Position numbers and translations under genes: made by a program. Positions 28,948-38,372 of a stretch of 64,000 nt of DNA are shown here, piece by piece. The notes under the pieces were generated by a model. That model searched no databases and was not told the DNA's origin. It was given only the letters and a program-made list of their open reading frames with translations. The number at the start of each line of letters is the position of its first letter. Within the stretch, counting starts at the first letter, position 1. Source of the DNA: Flavobacteriaceae bacterium PS02337 (GTDB lineage Bacteria > Bacteroidota > Bacteroidia > Flavobacteriales > Flavobacteriaceae). The DNA lies in the NCBI GenBank assembly GCA_029959285.1, contig JASCOE010000002.1, positions 310,001-374,000 on the forward strand, written 5' to 3'.

Positions 28948-29811
28948 CTAAGCTTCCCATTCGCCTTTGGCAACAAACTGAGCTTTTCCTCCAATTTTAA
29001 TATCAAACTGATCGCCTTCTAATTTTCCTTTGAAATAAATTTGTGACGGTCTGTTAATATAATCTCCTTGATAATTAATAAGCTCTACTTCTTTTGTATT
29101 ATATTTCAGCAAAGAGGCTTGCAGACAAGTACTCGCGCTTCCTGTTGCTGCATCTTCTAACAACTGATTATGTTCTACATACAATAATCGACTCATTACT
29201 TTTGTACCTTCAAAATAATAAAAATACAAACCTCGGTGATCGGTTTTGCAATTTCGTCTCATCCATTGATCGGCTTTATCTTTATCTACAACTAGATTTT
29301 CTAAAGCTCTTTTACTGCTCAACGGAACCATAACAAATGCGCTTCCGGTTGAAATTTCCTGAATTGGAAACTGATTTTCAAAATCGCTAACTGTTAAATT
29401 AGAAAACAATGTAAAATCTTCTTTCGAGAAAATATCCCAAAATTTTGGTTGCGCTGCTTTCAGCCAAATCAAATCTTCTGCCTGATGAATTGCAATTGGT
29501 CCGATTGGAACATTCAACTTAATTTCAGTTGGAGCATTCTCAAAAATCTTATTCATCAAAACCCAAGAAGTTCCAATTATCGGATGTCCTGCAAATTGCA
29601 TTTCTTGAGCTGGAGTAAAAATTCTAATCTCCACTTTGTTATTTTCTTTGTCCAGTTTGGTAACAAATGTGCTTTCTGCAAAATTAATTTCGCGAGCAAT
29701 TTGCTGCATTTCTTCCGAACTTAAATTTTCAGCATCTAAAAAAACCGCTAACTGATTTCCAGCATATTTTTTATCCGCAAAAACATCAACTATATAAAAA
29801 GGTAAACTCAT
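28948..29811 (-). CDS. PhzF family isomerase
   Basis: The 287-residue protein shows the PhzF fold: IVDVFADKKYAGNQLAVF at the start, EINFAESTFV with the catalytic glutamate (about residue 45), QMQFAGHPIIGTSWVL and EDAATGSASTCL in the second half. PhzF enzymes isomerise or epimerise small acids (PhzF in phenazine synthesis, others unknown). No phenazine genes are nearby, so the substrate is unknown. It lies 90 bp downstream of the TPR gene and 131 bp upstream of the barrel gene. Confidence 0.93.
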   Translation of the reverse strand: MSLPFYIVDVFADKKYAGNQLAVFLDAENLSSEEMQQIAREINFAESTFVTKLDKENNKVEIRIFTPAQEMQFAGHPIIGTSWVLMNKIFENAPTEIKLNVPIGPIAIHQAEDLIWLKAAQPKFWDIFSKEDFTLFSNLTVSDFENQFPIQEISTGSAFVMVPLSSKRALENLVVDKDKADQWMRRNCKTDHRGLYFYYFEGTKVMSRLLYVEHNQLLEDAATGSASTCLQASLLKYNTKEVELINYQGDYINRPSQIYFKGKLEGDQFDIKIGGKAQFVAKGEWEA

Positions 29812-29901
29812 TTCTTTCTTTTTTGTTTAGAGAATAGAACCAAGATGAAAGAGAAAAGACTTTCCAATCTTGCTTCTTGTTTCTTGCTTCTTACCTCTTT
29901 C

Positions 29902-32900
29902 TTATTTATTAATCGACGAATTCGTTTTTGATTCTTCCGATTTTATATCGCTCAATTCTTTTTTCGCTTCTTCAACTACATCTGGATAATCGGTAAAATT
30001 GTTAATTACGTTATCTAAAATATACGTTGCTTGGTAACTATCTTTTAATCCGTAGAAATTTTTAGCCATTAAAACCAAACCTTTTGCTCCGTAATATTTG
30101 TAAGCAGAATAGCTTTTTGCCAATTTCTGAACTGCAGTATTCGATGCATCAAATCTTCCTTCTTTTGTTTTAAAGTAAGCATCATAATACAAAGCCTCGG
30201 CTGCTAATTCTCCTTTAGAAGTTGTCGCTAATTTTGCGTAAGCTGCTTTTGCTTTATCTTCATCTCCGGTTTGCATTGCAGCACGCGCTACAATAATTTG
30301 TGCATCGGCTTTTACGCCAGCATCTGCTTTTGGATTTTCTAAAACTTTATCTGCAGCAATAACCGAATTATCATAATCTTTTTTGTCATAATAACATTTC
30401 ATCAAATTCGCTTGCGCAAAGTTTTTGTTTTGAGGAAAATCTGCCTCGTTACCCAAACGTGTTAAAACAGGAATTGCTTTATCACAATCTTTTGCTTTCA
30501 AATAAATCTGAGCCAATCTGTTTAAAGCTTGTTCTGTAAATTCGTTTCTTGGCTGATCGATCACAAATTGGTAATTCGCAATAGATTTAGTTTCGGAACC
30601 TTCAGCGTAAGTAAGTTGCGCTAAATAAAAATTAGACTCCAAAGCATGCATTCCGTTCGGGAACTTTGCAATATAACCTGCAAAACCTGTAATCGCTTGT
30701 TTTGAATTATTTTGATTGTATTGTTTGAAAGCTGCATCGTAAGTATCATTATCCAATTCTGCATCGGTAACGGCAACAAAATCTAAGGTTCTAACCCAAG
30801 TTGCATATTCATCTACTTTTCCAGAATCAACATAAATCAATCTCGCTGTAGCAACTGCTTCTAAAGCTTCTGGCGTTTTTGGAAATTCAGCAGCCACTTT
30901 TTTAAATTTAGTTAAAGCCTGCTGATCACGATCAGAATTATAATAAATCAAACCTTGTTTTAAGATTGCTTTTGAAGTAAATGAACCATTTTTAAATTCA
31001 GAAATCAATTGGTCGTAAGCTTTTACCGCCTGATCATTTTTCTTTTCGGCAACATACGTATTTCCTAATTCAAACATAGCATCGTCACGATAAGACGACT
31101 TTTTGTACATCTGAAGAAAATTATTCAGTTCCTCGATTTTCTTATCGTTTTTAGACATAAATCCATAAGAAAGTGCTTTTTGAAATTGCGCATAATCTGC
31201 ATCTACACCTTTTGCTGCGATTGCTTTTGCGTATGCTTCATTTGCTGCGCTGTATTTTGAAGTCACAAAACGGCAATCTCCCAAACGCAAATAAGAATCG
31301 TTTAAACGAACTTTATCCGAAGGAGAATTGTCAATCTGAGCTTGAAAAGAATTTCCAGCTTGATCGTATTCTTTCAATTTAAAATACGTGTAACCAATAT
31401 TATAATTGATGTTTTTATATTCGTCTGTAGATTTTGCGGCCGCCATTCCTGCAAATTGCTTGTAAGTCAATAAAGCATTTTGCATATCGTCGTTTAGATA
31501 TTCTGTTTCTGCTTTCCAAAAAGTGGCGCGTGCAGTAAATTCAGGAGTTTTTTGTTCGCTTATAGCACTTTTAAATAATTTACCCGCTTCTTGATAATTC
31601 GATTCATTATACAATTCTAATCCGCGGTAAAAAAGTACTTTTTGGTATGCCGCTTTGTTTTCTGCAGTTCTATTTTTTTCTAATAAAACCAAAGCTTCTT
31701 TGTAGTTTTTAGAAGAAATATAAGAGTCAACCAATAATTTTTCTACTTCTGCACGACTTGAATTGTTTGGATATTTTTTCAAGAAATCCAATAAAATTCC
31801 AGGAACAGCTTGGTAAGCATTTCCAATATCATAACTTAATTTTGCGTAATTTAAAGCCGCGTCTTCTTGAATTTGCGCGTTGAAATCCATTTCAGACGCA
31901 TTTTTAAAAGCGTTTAAAGCTTCTTGCTTTTTACCAATATTCAAGTAACTTAAACCTAAATGGTAATATGCATTTTGTGCCACAAAATCTTTTCCTTCAA
32001 TAATTTTATTGAATTGAGAAATGGCTTTTTCGTAGTTTTTCTGCTCATAATAAGCATAACCTAACTGATAAAAATCGGTATTATTCCACTTTCCTTTTTT
32101 ACCTGCATATTGCTCCAAAAACGGAATTGCTTTTCCGTATTGTTTCAAATTAAAATAACTTTCTCCAATAATTTTATTCAGTTCAGATTTTTCAATATCG
32201 TTTGATTTGCTCATCGCAACTTGCCCCAAATCAATTGCTTTTTGAAAATTTCCTAGCTTGAAATTCATATCAGCTTGATAATACGAAAGCTTTTCTTTGT
32301 ATTTTTCTTCGCCCGAAACTTCGTCAAAATATTTGGTTGCTTCTTTATAATCGTCGCCTTCATACGCCATAAATCCTAAATAATATTTGGCTTGCGAACC
32401 ATATTCTTTAGAATTTACCACTTTATTAAAATAATTGGTCGCTTCTTTTTTCTTTTTAGCATTAAAATAGCTGTAGCCTTTCATGAAATTGAACTTATCA
32501 GACTCTGATTTGCTCATATAACTTTCGTCTACTTTATCAAACCAAAGCAATGCTTTCGGGTAATTTCCTTGTTCGAAAAAATATTGCGCAGCTTCAATAT
32601 AAGCCTGATTTTGTTTCGTACTCGTTGGGTAATCGTTCACGAATTTTTCTACTAAAGCATCGGCATTTGCTTTGTTGGTTCTTATGGCGCAATTGGCAAT
32701 ATAATACGCACAATCAGACTGAATTTCTTCTGTCGTCGCATTATTTTTTACCTTTTCAAAAATAAGCTGTGCCGAAGCATATTGTTTGTCATTATATAAA
32801 GCCAGTGCTTTGTCAAAATCCTTTAAATCGTAAGTATATATAGCTGATTTTTGTGCCGAAACTGTGGTCGAAATAAGGATAATTTGGAATAAAAAGAACC

Positions 32901-32916
32901 AGGAAAGTTTACGCAT
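29902..32916 (-). CDS. Long tetratricopeptide-repeat protein, secreted to periplasm
   Basis: The start is ATG 32916 (MRKLSWFFLFQIILISTTVSAQ, signal peptide), because the longer frame starts with TTG. About 1,004 residues are almost wholly TPR units (for example NAYYHLGLSYLNIGKKQEALNAF in pieces, SYLRLGDCRFVTSKYSAANEAY, YDDAMFELGNTY-like), including YbgF/outer-membrane-assembly-lipoprotein-type repeats. It ends with a short Lys/Glu/Ser tail. Long TPR proteins act as periplasmic scaffolds. The linkage with the downstream plug-less barrel suggests a joint envelope role (inference). Confidence 0.9.
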   Translation of the reverse strand: MRKLSWFFLFQIILISTTVSAQKSAIYTYDLKDFDKALALYNDKQYASAQLIFEKVKNNATTEEIQSDCAYYIANCAIRTNKANADALVEKFVNDYPTSTKQNQAYIEAAQYFFEQGNYPKALLWFDKVDESYMSKSESDKFNFMKGYSYFNAKKKKEATNYFNKVVNSKEYGSQAKYYLGFMAYEGDDYKEATKYFDEVSGEEKYKEKLSYYQADMNFKLGNFQKAIDLGQVAMSKSNDIEKSELNKIIGESYFNLKQYGKAIPFLEQYAGKKGKWNNTDFYQLGYAYYEQKNYEKAISQFNKIIEGKDFVAQNAYYHLGLSYLNIGKKQEALNAFKNASEMDFNAQIQEDAALNYAKLSYDIGNAYQAVPGILLDFLKKYPNNSSRAEVEKLLVDSYISSKNYKEALVLLEKNRTAENKAAYQKVLFYRGLELYNESNYQEAGKLFKSAISEQKTPEFTARATFWKAETEYLNDDMQNALLTYKQFAGMAAAKSTDEYKNINYNIGYTYFKLKEYDQAGNSFQAQIDNSPSDKVRLNDSYLRLGDCRFVTSKYSAANEAYAKAIAAKGVDADYAQFQKALSYGFMSKNDKKIEELNNFLQMYKKSSYRDDAMFELGNTYVAEKKNDQAVKAYDQLISEFKNGSFTSKAILKQGLIYYNSDRDQQALTKFKKVAAEFPKTPEALEAVATARLIYVDSGKVDEYATWVRTLDFVAVTDAELDNDTYDAAFKQYNQNNSKQAITGFAGYIAKFPNGMHALESNFYLAQLTYAEGSETKSIANYQFVIDQPRNEFTEQALNRLAQIYLKAKDCDKAIPVLTRLGNEADFPQNKNFAQANLMKCYYDKKDYDNSVIAADKVLENPKADAGVKADAQIIVARAAMQTGDEDKAKAAYAKLATTSKGELAAEALYYDAYFKTKEGRFDASNTAVQKLAKSYSAYKYYGAKGLVLMAKNFYGLKDSYQATYILDNVINNFTDYPDVVEEAKKELSDIKSEESKTNSSINK

Positions 32917-32935
32917 TTTCAAAATATTTAGTATT

Positions 32936-32943
32936 CAAATGTA
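32936..32943 (-). promoter_or_regulatory. -7 promoter element for the TPR operon
   Basis: The minus strand reads TACATTTG (TAnnTTTG), 20 bp before the chosen ATG, giving a very short leader. It also argues against the upstream TTG start at 32922. Confidence 0.45.
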
Positions 32944-33074
32944 TCATTTTATACGGTTTATAACGAAACGTTTCGCAGTTTTATTATGAACAAATTATCA
33001 AATAGCTGTGATTTTTTGGTTTGGCAAACTTCAAATTATTGGTTCTCAAACTTTCAAAAAATAAATAAATTTAA

Positions 33075-33161
33075 AAACCATATAAGGCGTATAAGGTATT
33101 ATAAGTTGGAAAACTTAACTCATAATTATTTAAAATGGACTTATATAACTTATATGGTTTA
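33075..33161. repeat. Inverted repeat AACCATATAAG...CTTATATGGTT upstream of ftsE
   Basis: In the 310 bp divergent gap between the TPR gene and ftsE, AAACCATATAAGGCGTATAAG is answered by CTTATATAACTTATATGGTTT with a few mismatches. No clear promoter for ftsE was seen. Confidence 0.6.
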
Positions 33162-33226
33162 ATTTTTCAAATTTATTTTGAATCCAAACGTTATCTTATT
33201 ACTTTTACCATTCAAATCAATTTATT

Positions 33227-33910
33227 ATGTCACAAACCGTACTGTCTCTTAAAGAAGTAACTATATACCAAGAAGGAAGAAAAATTATATCTCATATTAA
33301 TTTAGATGTTAATCACGGTGAATTTATTTACATCATCGGAAAAACAGGTTCTGGAAAAAGTAGTTTTCTAAAAACTTTATACGCTGATTTACCATTAGTT
33401 GAAGGTGAAGGACATATCGTAGAATTTGATTTGGCAACGATAAAAGAAAATGATATTCCGTTTTTGAGACGTAAAATCGGAATTGTTTTTCAAGATTTTA
33501 AATTGCTTCCAGACCGTTCCATCAAAGACAATATGCTTTTTGTTTTAAGAGCTACTGGCTGGCACGAAAAAGACGCAATGCATCATAAAATTGATGAAGT
33601 TTTGGATAAAGTTGGCATGAAAGACTTCGTAAATAAAATGCCTCACCAACTTTCTGGAGGAGAACAGCAGCGAGTTGCCATTGCAAGAGCACTTCTTAAC
33701 GATCCAGAATTTATCTTGGCAGACGAACCAACTGGAAACCTTGACCCGCAGACTAGTTCTGAGGTTTTAGAAGTTTTAAAAGCAATCAACGCAGCCGGAA
33801 AAACAGTTATTATGGCAACGCATGATTATGCTTTATTGATGAAATTCCCTTCTAAAACTTTAAAATGTGAAGACGAAAGAATCTTCGAAGTGGTGCAAAA
33901 AAGCGTGTAA
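33227..33910 (+). CDS. ftsE: Cell division ATP-binding protein FtsE-like ABC ATPase
   Basis: The 227-residue protein is a compact ABC ATPase: Walker A GKTGSGKS (38-45), Q-loop [12 protein letters not shown] (FtsE-like), signature [15 protein letters not shown], Walker [13 protein letters not shown] and an H-loop ATHDY. The sequence and size fit FtsE, which with FtsX controls peptidoglycan hydrolases at division. No ftsX is adjacent. Instead a glycosyltransferase gene starts within its stop codon (TAATG), so the two are translationally coupled. Confidence 0.88.
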   Translation: MSQTVLSLKEVTIYQEGRKIISHINLDVNHGEFIYIIGKTGSGKSSFLKTLYADLPLVEGEGHIVEFDLATIKENDIPFLRRKIGIVFQDFKLLPDRSIKDNMLFVLRATGWHEKDAMHHKIDEVLDKVGMKDFVNKMPHQLSGGEQQRVAIARALLNDPEFILADEPTGNLDPQTSSEVLEVLKAINAAGKTVIMATHDYALLMKFPSKTLKCEDERIFEVVQKSV

Positions 33911-34791
33911 TGCTTTCCATTTTAATTCCTGTTTATAATTATGCTGTTTTACCGATTGTAAGCGAAATTGAAAAACAGTGTAATGCATGTGGAATTAACT
34001 TTGAAATTCTTTGTTATGATGATGCTTCAGCTCTTTTTGTGGCAGAAAATCAAGAAATTAATCAGTTTGAAAATTGTTCGTTTGTTGTTTTAGAAAAAAA
34101 TATCGGAAGAAGCGCAATTCGGAATTTATTGGCGAAAAAAGCAGTTTATGAAAATCTTCTTTTTTTGGATGCTGATGTAATTCCTGTTCATGATAATTTC
34201 ATTTCAAATTATATATCAGAAACAAACAAAAAAGTTGTTTTTGGCGGACTTTTATACGAAACCCAAACACCCAAAAAAGAATTGCTCCTACGCTGGATTT
34301 ACGGCAAAAAAAGAGAAGCTTTAACGTTGTTTGAACGAAATAAAAACGCGCCTGATTTCGCTTTAGTTTCTAATTTATTAATCAAAAAAGAAATCTTAAT
34401 TCAGTTTCCTTTTGATGAAACATTAACGAAATACGGTTATGAAGATTTGCTTTTTTTCTCTATTTTAAAATCAAATCGTATTGAAATTAAGCAAATTGAA
34501 AATCCTGTTTTTCATCTTAATTTAGAAAATTCCAGTTTATTTTTGAGCAAAACAAAAACGGCTTTAGAAAATCTAGTTTTTTTAAATACCGCTAATAAAA
34601 TATCAAAAGATCAAAGTAAAATTATTGCTTCATTTGATTTCTTGCGAAGATTTAAACTGATTTCTGTTTTTAATTTTATTTTCAAAAAATCAGAACAAAA
34701 AATCGAGCGAAATTTACTTTCACAAAAACCTTCCCTTTTTTTGTTTGACATTTATAAATTAGGTTATTACTGTTTTTTAAAATCAAAATAA
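33910..34791 (+). CDS. Glycosyltransferase family 2
   Basis: The 293-residue protein begins LSILIPVYNYAVLPIV, has the nucleotide-sugar aspartates in ILCYDDASALF and a DxD in FLDADVIPV (about residue 94), and an Asn-Ile-Gly-Arg-Ser segment typical of GT-A enzymes. Its start overlaps the ftsE stop by 1 bp and its stop abuts the next GT2 start. It probably adds a sugar to a lipid-linked glycan on the cytoplasmic face. Donor and acceptor unknown. Confidence 0.9.
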   Translation: MLSILIPVYNYAVLPIVSEIEKQCNACGINFEILCYDDASALFVAENQEINQFENCSFVVLEKNIGRSAIRNLLAKKAVYENLLFLDADVIPVHDNFISNYISETNKKVVFGGLLYETQTPKKELLLRWIYGKKREALTLFERNKNAPDFALVSNLLIKKEILIQFPFDETLTKYGYEDLLFFSILKSNRIEIKQIENPVFHLNLENSSLFLSKTKTALENLVFLNTANKISKDQSKIIASFDFLRRFKLISVFNFIFKKSEQKIERNLLSQKPSLFLFDIYKLGYYCFLKSK

Positions 34792-35721
34792 ATGGCTTTT
34801 TTTTCTGTAATAATTCCGCTTTACAACAAAGAAAACTTTATCGAAAATACGATACAAAGTATTTTAGATCAAAGTTTTCAGGATTTTGAAATTATTATAG
34901 TAAACGACGGATCTACAGACAAAAGCGAAGAAAAATTACTGCAATTTAAAGATTCTAGAATTCATTATTTCAGTAAAAAAAATGAAGGCGCTTCGACGGC
35001 TCGAAACTACGGAATAGAAAAAGCAAACGCTGATTTTTTAACGTTTCTTGACGCAGACGATTATTGGTATCCAACGTTTTTAGAAACCATGTTTGATCTT
35101 ATTTCTAAAGTTTCAGATCAAAAAGTTTTTTCTGCAGCGATTGAATTTGATACTTCAAAAAAAACAATTCCCGCCCAATATTCCATTTCAAAAACAAATG
35201 AGGATTTTGAAATTGTAAATTATTTCAAAGCGAGTTTAAAAGAAACCGTTCTCTGCACTTCTTGCGCCGTTTTTCATAAATCTGTTTTTGAAGCAATTGG
35301 AAACTTTGACACTAGAATAAAAAGCGGTCAAGACACCGATTTATGGATTAGAATGGGACTTATTTATCCAGTTGTTTTTTCTTGGAAAATCTTAGCTCGT
35401 TATATTTACGATTCCAAAAGCCTATCCAAAAACACTAAATTCATTAAAGAAAAAATGGATTTTTCGAAATTTGAAGAAGTGGAAAAAACCAATTTAGATT
35501 TAAAAAAGTTTCTGGATTTAAATCGTTTTTCACTTTCCATAAAAAGCAAATTAGCTGGAGAAAATGAGCTTTTTATAAAATATTCCAATTCAATAGATTT
35601 GAAGAATTTTAGCTTAAAAAAAAGAATCCTATTGCAACTTCCAGCATCTTTTTTGCGATTCTTAATTTCGTTTAAAACCTTTTTAGCCAATTTAGGATTT
35701 GGTTCAACCGTTTTTAAATAG
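34792..35721 (+). CDS. Glycosyltransferase family 2
   Basis: The 309-residue protein starts FFSVIIPLYNKENFIENTI and carries IIIVNDGSTDKSEEKL and the DxD in FLTFLDADDYWYP. The middle has the acceptor-site-type motif SGQDTDLWIRMGL. It follows the preceding GT2 with no spacing. Its 3' end overlaps the convergent FdtA-like gene by 18 bp. Confidence 0.92.
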   Translation: MAFFSVIIPLYNKENFIENTIQSILDQSFQDFEIIIVNDGSTDKSEEKLLQFKDSRIHYFSKKNEGASTARNYGIEKANADFLTFLDADDYWYPTFLETMFDLISKVSDQKVFSAAIEFDTSKKTIPAQYSISKTNEDFEIVNYFKASLKETVLCTSCAVFHKSVFEAIGNFDTRIKSGQDTDLWIRMGLIYPVVFSWKILARYIYDSKSLSKNTKFIKEKMDFSKFEEVEKTNLDLKKFLDLNRFSLSIKSKLAGENELFIKYSNSIDLKNFSLKKRILLQLPASFLRFLISFKTFLANLGFGSTVFK

Positions 35722-36111
35722 TTTAAATTTTTTGAATTCTCGAATATAATCTTCTTCGCTAAATTGATTTGAAGACAAAACCAAACAAACGCTTCCTGAT
35801 GAGAAATTTTCAATTTCCCTCCAAATACCCGGAACAATAAGAAGTCCAAGATTGGGTCTGTTTAACGTAATCGTTTTTTTATTTTTTCCATCTTTTAGAA
35901 TCACATCAAAACTACCGCTTAAAGCGATTAAAAATTGCTGCTGCTCCTTGTGCGCATGTCCGCCTCTTTTACTGCCGCTCGGAACATCATATAAATAATA
36001 AACTCTTTGCGAAACAAACGGAATTGTATCTCCTTCAACAACCGAAAGATTCCCTCTTCGATCCTGAATTTTAGGAATTTCGATTAATCGAACATCTGAA
36101 ATATTCGTCAT
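35704..36111 (-). CDS. FdtA/WxcM-like sugar 3,4-ketoisomerase (cupin)
   Basis: The start is ATG 36111 (MTNISDVRLIEIPKIQDRRGNLSV), which overlaps the upstream stop as ATGA. A further upstream ATG at 36138 is possible. The 135-residue protein is a single cupin: RVYYLYDVPSGSKRGGHAHKE with the metal/active-site histidines, then QFLIALSGSFDVIL and NRPNLGLLIVPGIWREIENF. The family converts dTDP-4-keto-6-deoxyglucose to the 3-keto isomer before amination. The DegT-type aminotransferase at 39.6-40.7 kb is the likely next enzyme. Confidence 0.88.
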   Translation of the reverse strand: MTNISDVRLIEIPKIQDRRGNLSVVEGDTIPFVSQRVYYLYDVPSGSKRGGHAHKEQQQFLIALSGSFDVILKDGKNKKTITLNRPNLGLLIVPGIWREIENFSSGSVCLVLSSNQFSEEDYIREFKKFKLFKNG

Positions 36112-37190
36112 TTTTGATTCGTAAGAAGATTTTTCCATTGTTCAGATATATTTTTTAGAGACAGATGTTTTACGCTTTCTGCTGTATTCTTTTTACAAAA
36201 ATCATATAATTTGTCATCATCTGCAAATCGATTTATGGCTTCTGCTAAAGCTTGTATATTATGATTTTGGACTAATAATCCATTAAATTCATTTTGAATA
36301 ATTTCTCTTGGTCCAGAATTGCAATCGACCGAAACCACAGGCGTTCCTAAAGCTAGAGATTCTACAATTGACATTGGAAAACCTTCGTAATTACTGGTCA
36401 GAATCGTAAATTTAGCTTTTCTAACTTCATCAAAAGGATTTTGTTTGAAAGGAAAAATTTCAACATAATTATTCAAATTCAATGCTTTTATTTTTTGTTG
36501 AATGAAGTTTAAATCATTTCCATTTCCCATTAAATGAAGCTGATATCCTTTAAGAAAAACTTCAGATTGGGAAAAAGCTTCTAGCAATAAAGTGAAGTTT
36601 TTTACTTTTTCATCAAATCTTCCAAAATATAAAATCACTTTTTGGGTTTCTGAAACTTTTGCCAGTTCTTCATTATCAATAAAATACGGATTGTAAATTG
36701 TTTCGGTATTTTTCAATTCAAATAAAAAATTCACTTTTTCTTCAATTGCTTTTGATACACAAATTAAAGCCTCAACATTTTTATAAATCATTCTTGCCCA
36801 AAATTTTGAAGCAGGAAAATAATTCTTAAAATTGTAACTGTGAACGATATAATAGATTTTTGAATTTCGATAAATAAATCTCGTGATTAATTCTCTTAAC
36901 AAAACATTTCTAGATCTGCTGTCGATTATAATATCGATATTATTTTCCACTAAATATCGACGCAATAAAATGCCTTTTTTGATTTTTCTATAGAAAGAAA
37001 ATGAATTGGAACTTTCTTTTTCTAAATTGAATAAAGTTCCTGTATATAAATAATCTACGGCATTATTTACGATAATGGAATGAACTTCAAATCCTGAATT
37101 TTCTAACATAAAAGTTAGTAAAGCTGCAAAACGCTCTGCTCCTCCTTTTCCTAAAGAATTTGAAACAATCGCAACTTTCTGTTTATTCAT
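36108..37190 (-). CDS. Glycosyltransferase family 1/4 (GT-B)
   Basis: The start is ATG 37190 (MNKQKVAIVSNSLGKGGAERFA). The longer frame starts with TTG. The 360-residue protein shows the GT4 layout: N-terminal KGGAERF, inter-domain VILYFGRFDEKVKNF, and the C-terminal donor site EGFPMSIVESLALGTPVVS with the E-x7-E motif, then SGPREII. It is coupled to the downstream FdtA-like gene by an ATGA overlap. Confidence 0.93.
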   Translation of the reverse strand: MNKQKVAIVSNSLGKGGAERFAALLTFMLENSGFEVHSIIVNNAVDYLYTGTLFNLEKESSNSFSFYRKIKKGILLRRYLVENNIDIIIDSRSRNVLLRELITRFIYRNSKIYYIVHSYNFKNYFPASKFWARMIYKNVEALICVSKAIEEKVNFLFELKNTETIYNPYFIDNEELAKVSETQKVILYFGRFDEKVKNFTLLLEAFSQSEVFLKGYQLHLMGNGNDLNFIQQKIKALNLNNYVEIFPFKQNPFDEVRKAKFTILTSNYEGFPMSIVESLALGTPVVSVDCNSGPREIIQNEFNGLLVQNHNIQALAEAINRFADDDKLYDFCKKNTAESVKHLSLKNISEQWKNLLTNQK

Positions 37191-37211
37191 GTTTTTGACC
37201 AAAAAAGTAAA

Positions 37212-37228
37212 TATATTTGTCAAATATA
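37212..37228. promoter_or_regulatory. Palindromic divergent -7 elements
   Basis: TATATTTGTCAAATATA is a perfect palindrome around one base and reads TATATTTG (TAnnTTTG) on both strands. It lies in the 45 bp gap between two divergent glycosyltransferase genes, 8-16 bp from the plus-strand ATG and about 31 bp from the minus-strand ATG. Confidence 0.55.
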
Positions 37229-37235
37229 CATATAA

Positions 37236-38372
37236 ATGAAAATTTTATTGGTAGGCGAATACAGCCATTTGCACAATTCTTTAAAAGAAGGTCTAAAGGC
37301 TTTGGGGCATGAAGTTTTAATAATTGGTCTGAACGACGGTTTTAAAAATTTTCCTGTTGATTTTCCTATTCAAAAAAAATGGGATTCGGGTTTACTTAAA
37401 AAAATAAAAATTGCTATTTATAAAATTTCTGGATTTGACATCAGTTCTTACTTAATTTATTGTCAATTTCTAAAATTCAAAAATCAATGTTCTGGTTTTG
37501 ACGTTGTACAATTGATTAACGAAAACAGCTTTCAATGCGCGCCAAGTTTTGAAAAAAAAATCATTTCGCATCTTTCAAAAAATAATAAAAAATTATACTT
37601 ATTAAGTTGCGGTTACGATTATCTGAATGTGAAATACTGCTTTGAAAATCCCGATTTTAAATCTGTAATTCCGTTATATCTAAATCATAAAATTGACCGA
37701 AAATCATTTGGAAATGTTTTAAAATTCAGAGAAAAAGCTTTTTTCAAATTACATCAATTTATCTATGAAAATTGTCGCGGCATTATCGCTTCTGATTTTG
37801 ATTATCATCTTCCACTTCAAGGAAATCAGAAATATTTAGGATTGATTCCGAACCCGATAAATACTGAAAAACTAACTTTTCAACCTTTAAAAACAACAGA
37901 TAAAATCATCATTTTTCATGGCATTAACAATGATAATTATTTAAAAAAAGGAAATGATTATTTTGAAAAAGCCTTGGAAATAATTGAAGCAAAATTTCCT
38001 TCAAAAGTTGAAATTATTACGGTTCGAAGCGTCCCTTATGCCGAATATATTAATTTGTACAACAGCTGTCATATTTTATTGGATCAGATTTATGCTTACG
38101 ATCAAGGTTACAATGCTCTTGAAGCCATGGCAAAAAGAAAAGTGGTTTTTACAGGCGCTGAAAAAGAATTTGAGGAACATTATAAGCTTTCAGAAAATGT
38201 CTGCATAAACGCAATTCCAGACGTAAATTATTTGGTAAATGAATTGTCTTTTTTAATTGAAAATCCAGAAGAAATTATCGCAATCGGAAAGCGTGCGAGA
38301 GCTTTTATTGAAGAAAATCACCATTACATTAAAATTGCAGAAAAGTATATTCAGAAATGGGCTGAAAATTAA
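37236..38372 (+). CDS. Glycosyltransferase family 1-like (GT-B)
   Basis: The 378-residue protein starts MKILLVGEYSHLHNSLKEGL, a GT-B N-terminal strand-loop, and ends with a donor-domain pattern (IIFHGINNDNYLKKG, YINLYNSCHILLDQIYAYDQGYNALEAMAKRKVVFTG in pieces). The E-A-M-A motif and the loss of some classical GT4 residues suggest a diverged member. Convergent with the flippase gene, whose stop overlaps its own by 4 bp. Confidence 0.8.
   Translation: MKILLVGEYSHLHNSLKEGLKALGHEVLIIGLNDGFKNFPVDFPIQKKWDSGLLKKIKIAIYKISGFDISSYLIYCQFLKFKNQCSGFDVVQLINENSFQCAPSFEKKIISHLSKNNKKLYLLSCGYDYLNVKYCFENPDFKSVIPLYLNHKIDRKSFGNVLKFREKAFFKLHQFIYENCRGIIASDFDYHLPLQGNQKYLGLIPNPINTEKLTFQPLKTTDKIIIFHGINNDNYLKKGNDYFEKALEIIEAKFPSKVEIITVRSVPYAEYINLYNSCHILLDQIYAYDQGYNALEAMAKRKVVFTGAEKEFEEHYKLSENVCINAIPDVNYLVNELSFLIENPEEIIAIGKRARAFIEENHHYIKIAEKYIQKWAEN

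Noticed and set aside
28948-29811. Phenazine biosynthesis gene phzF
   Set aside because: PhzF homologues are common in genomes without phenazine genes, and none are present here.
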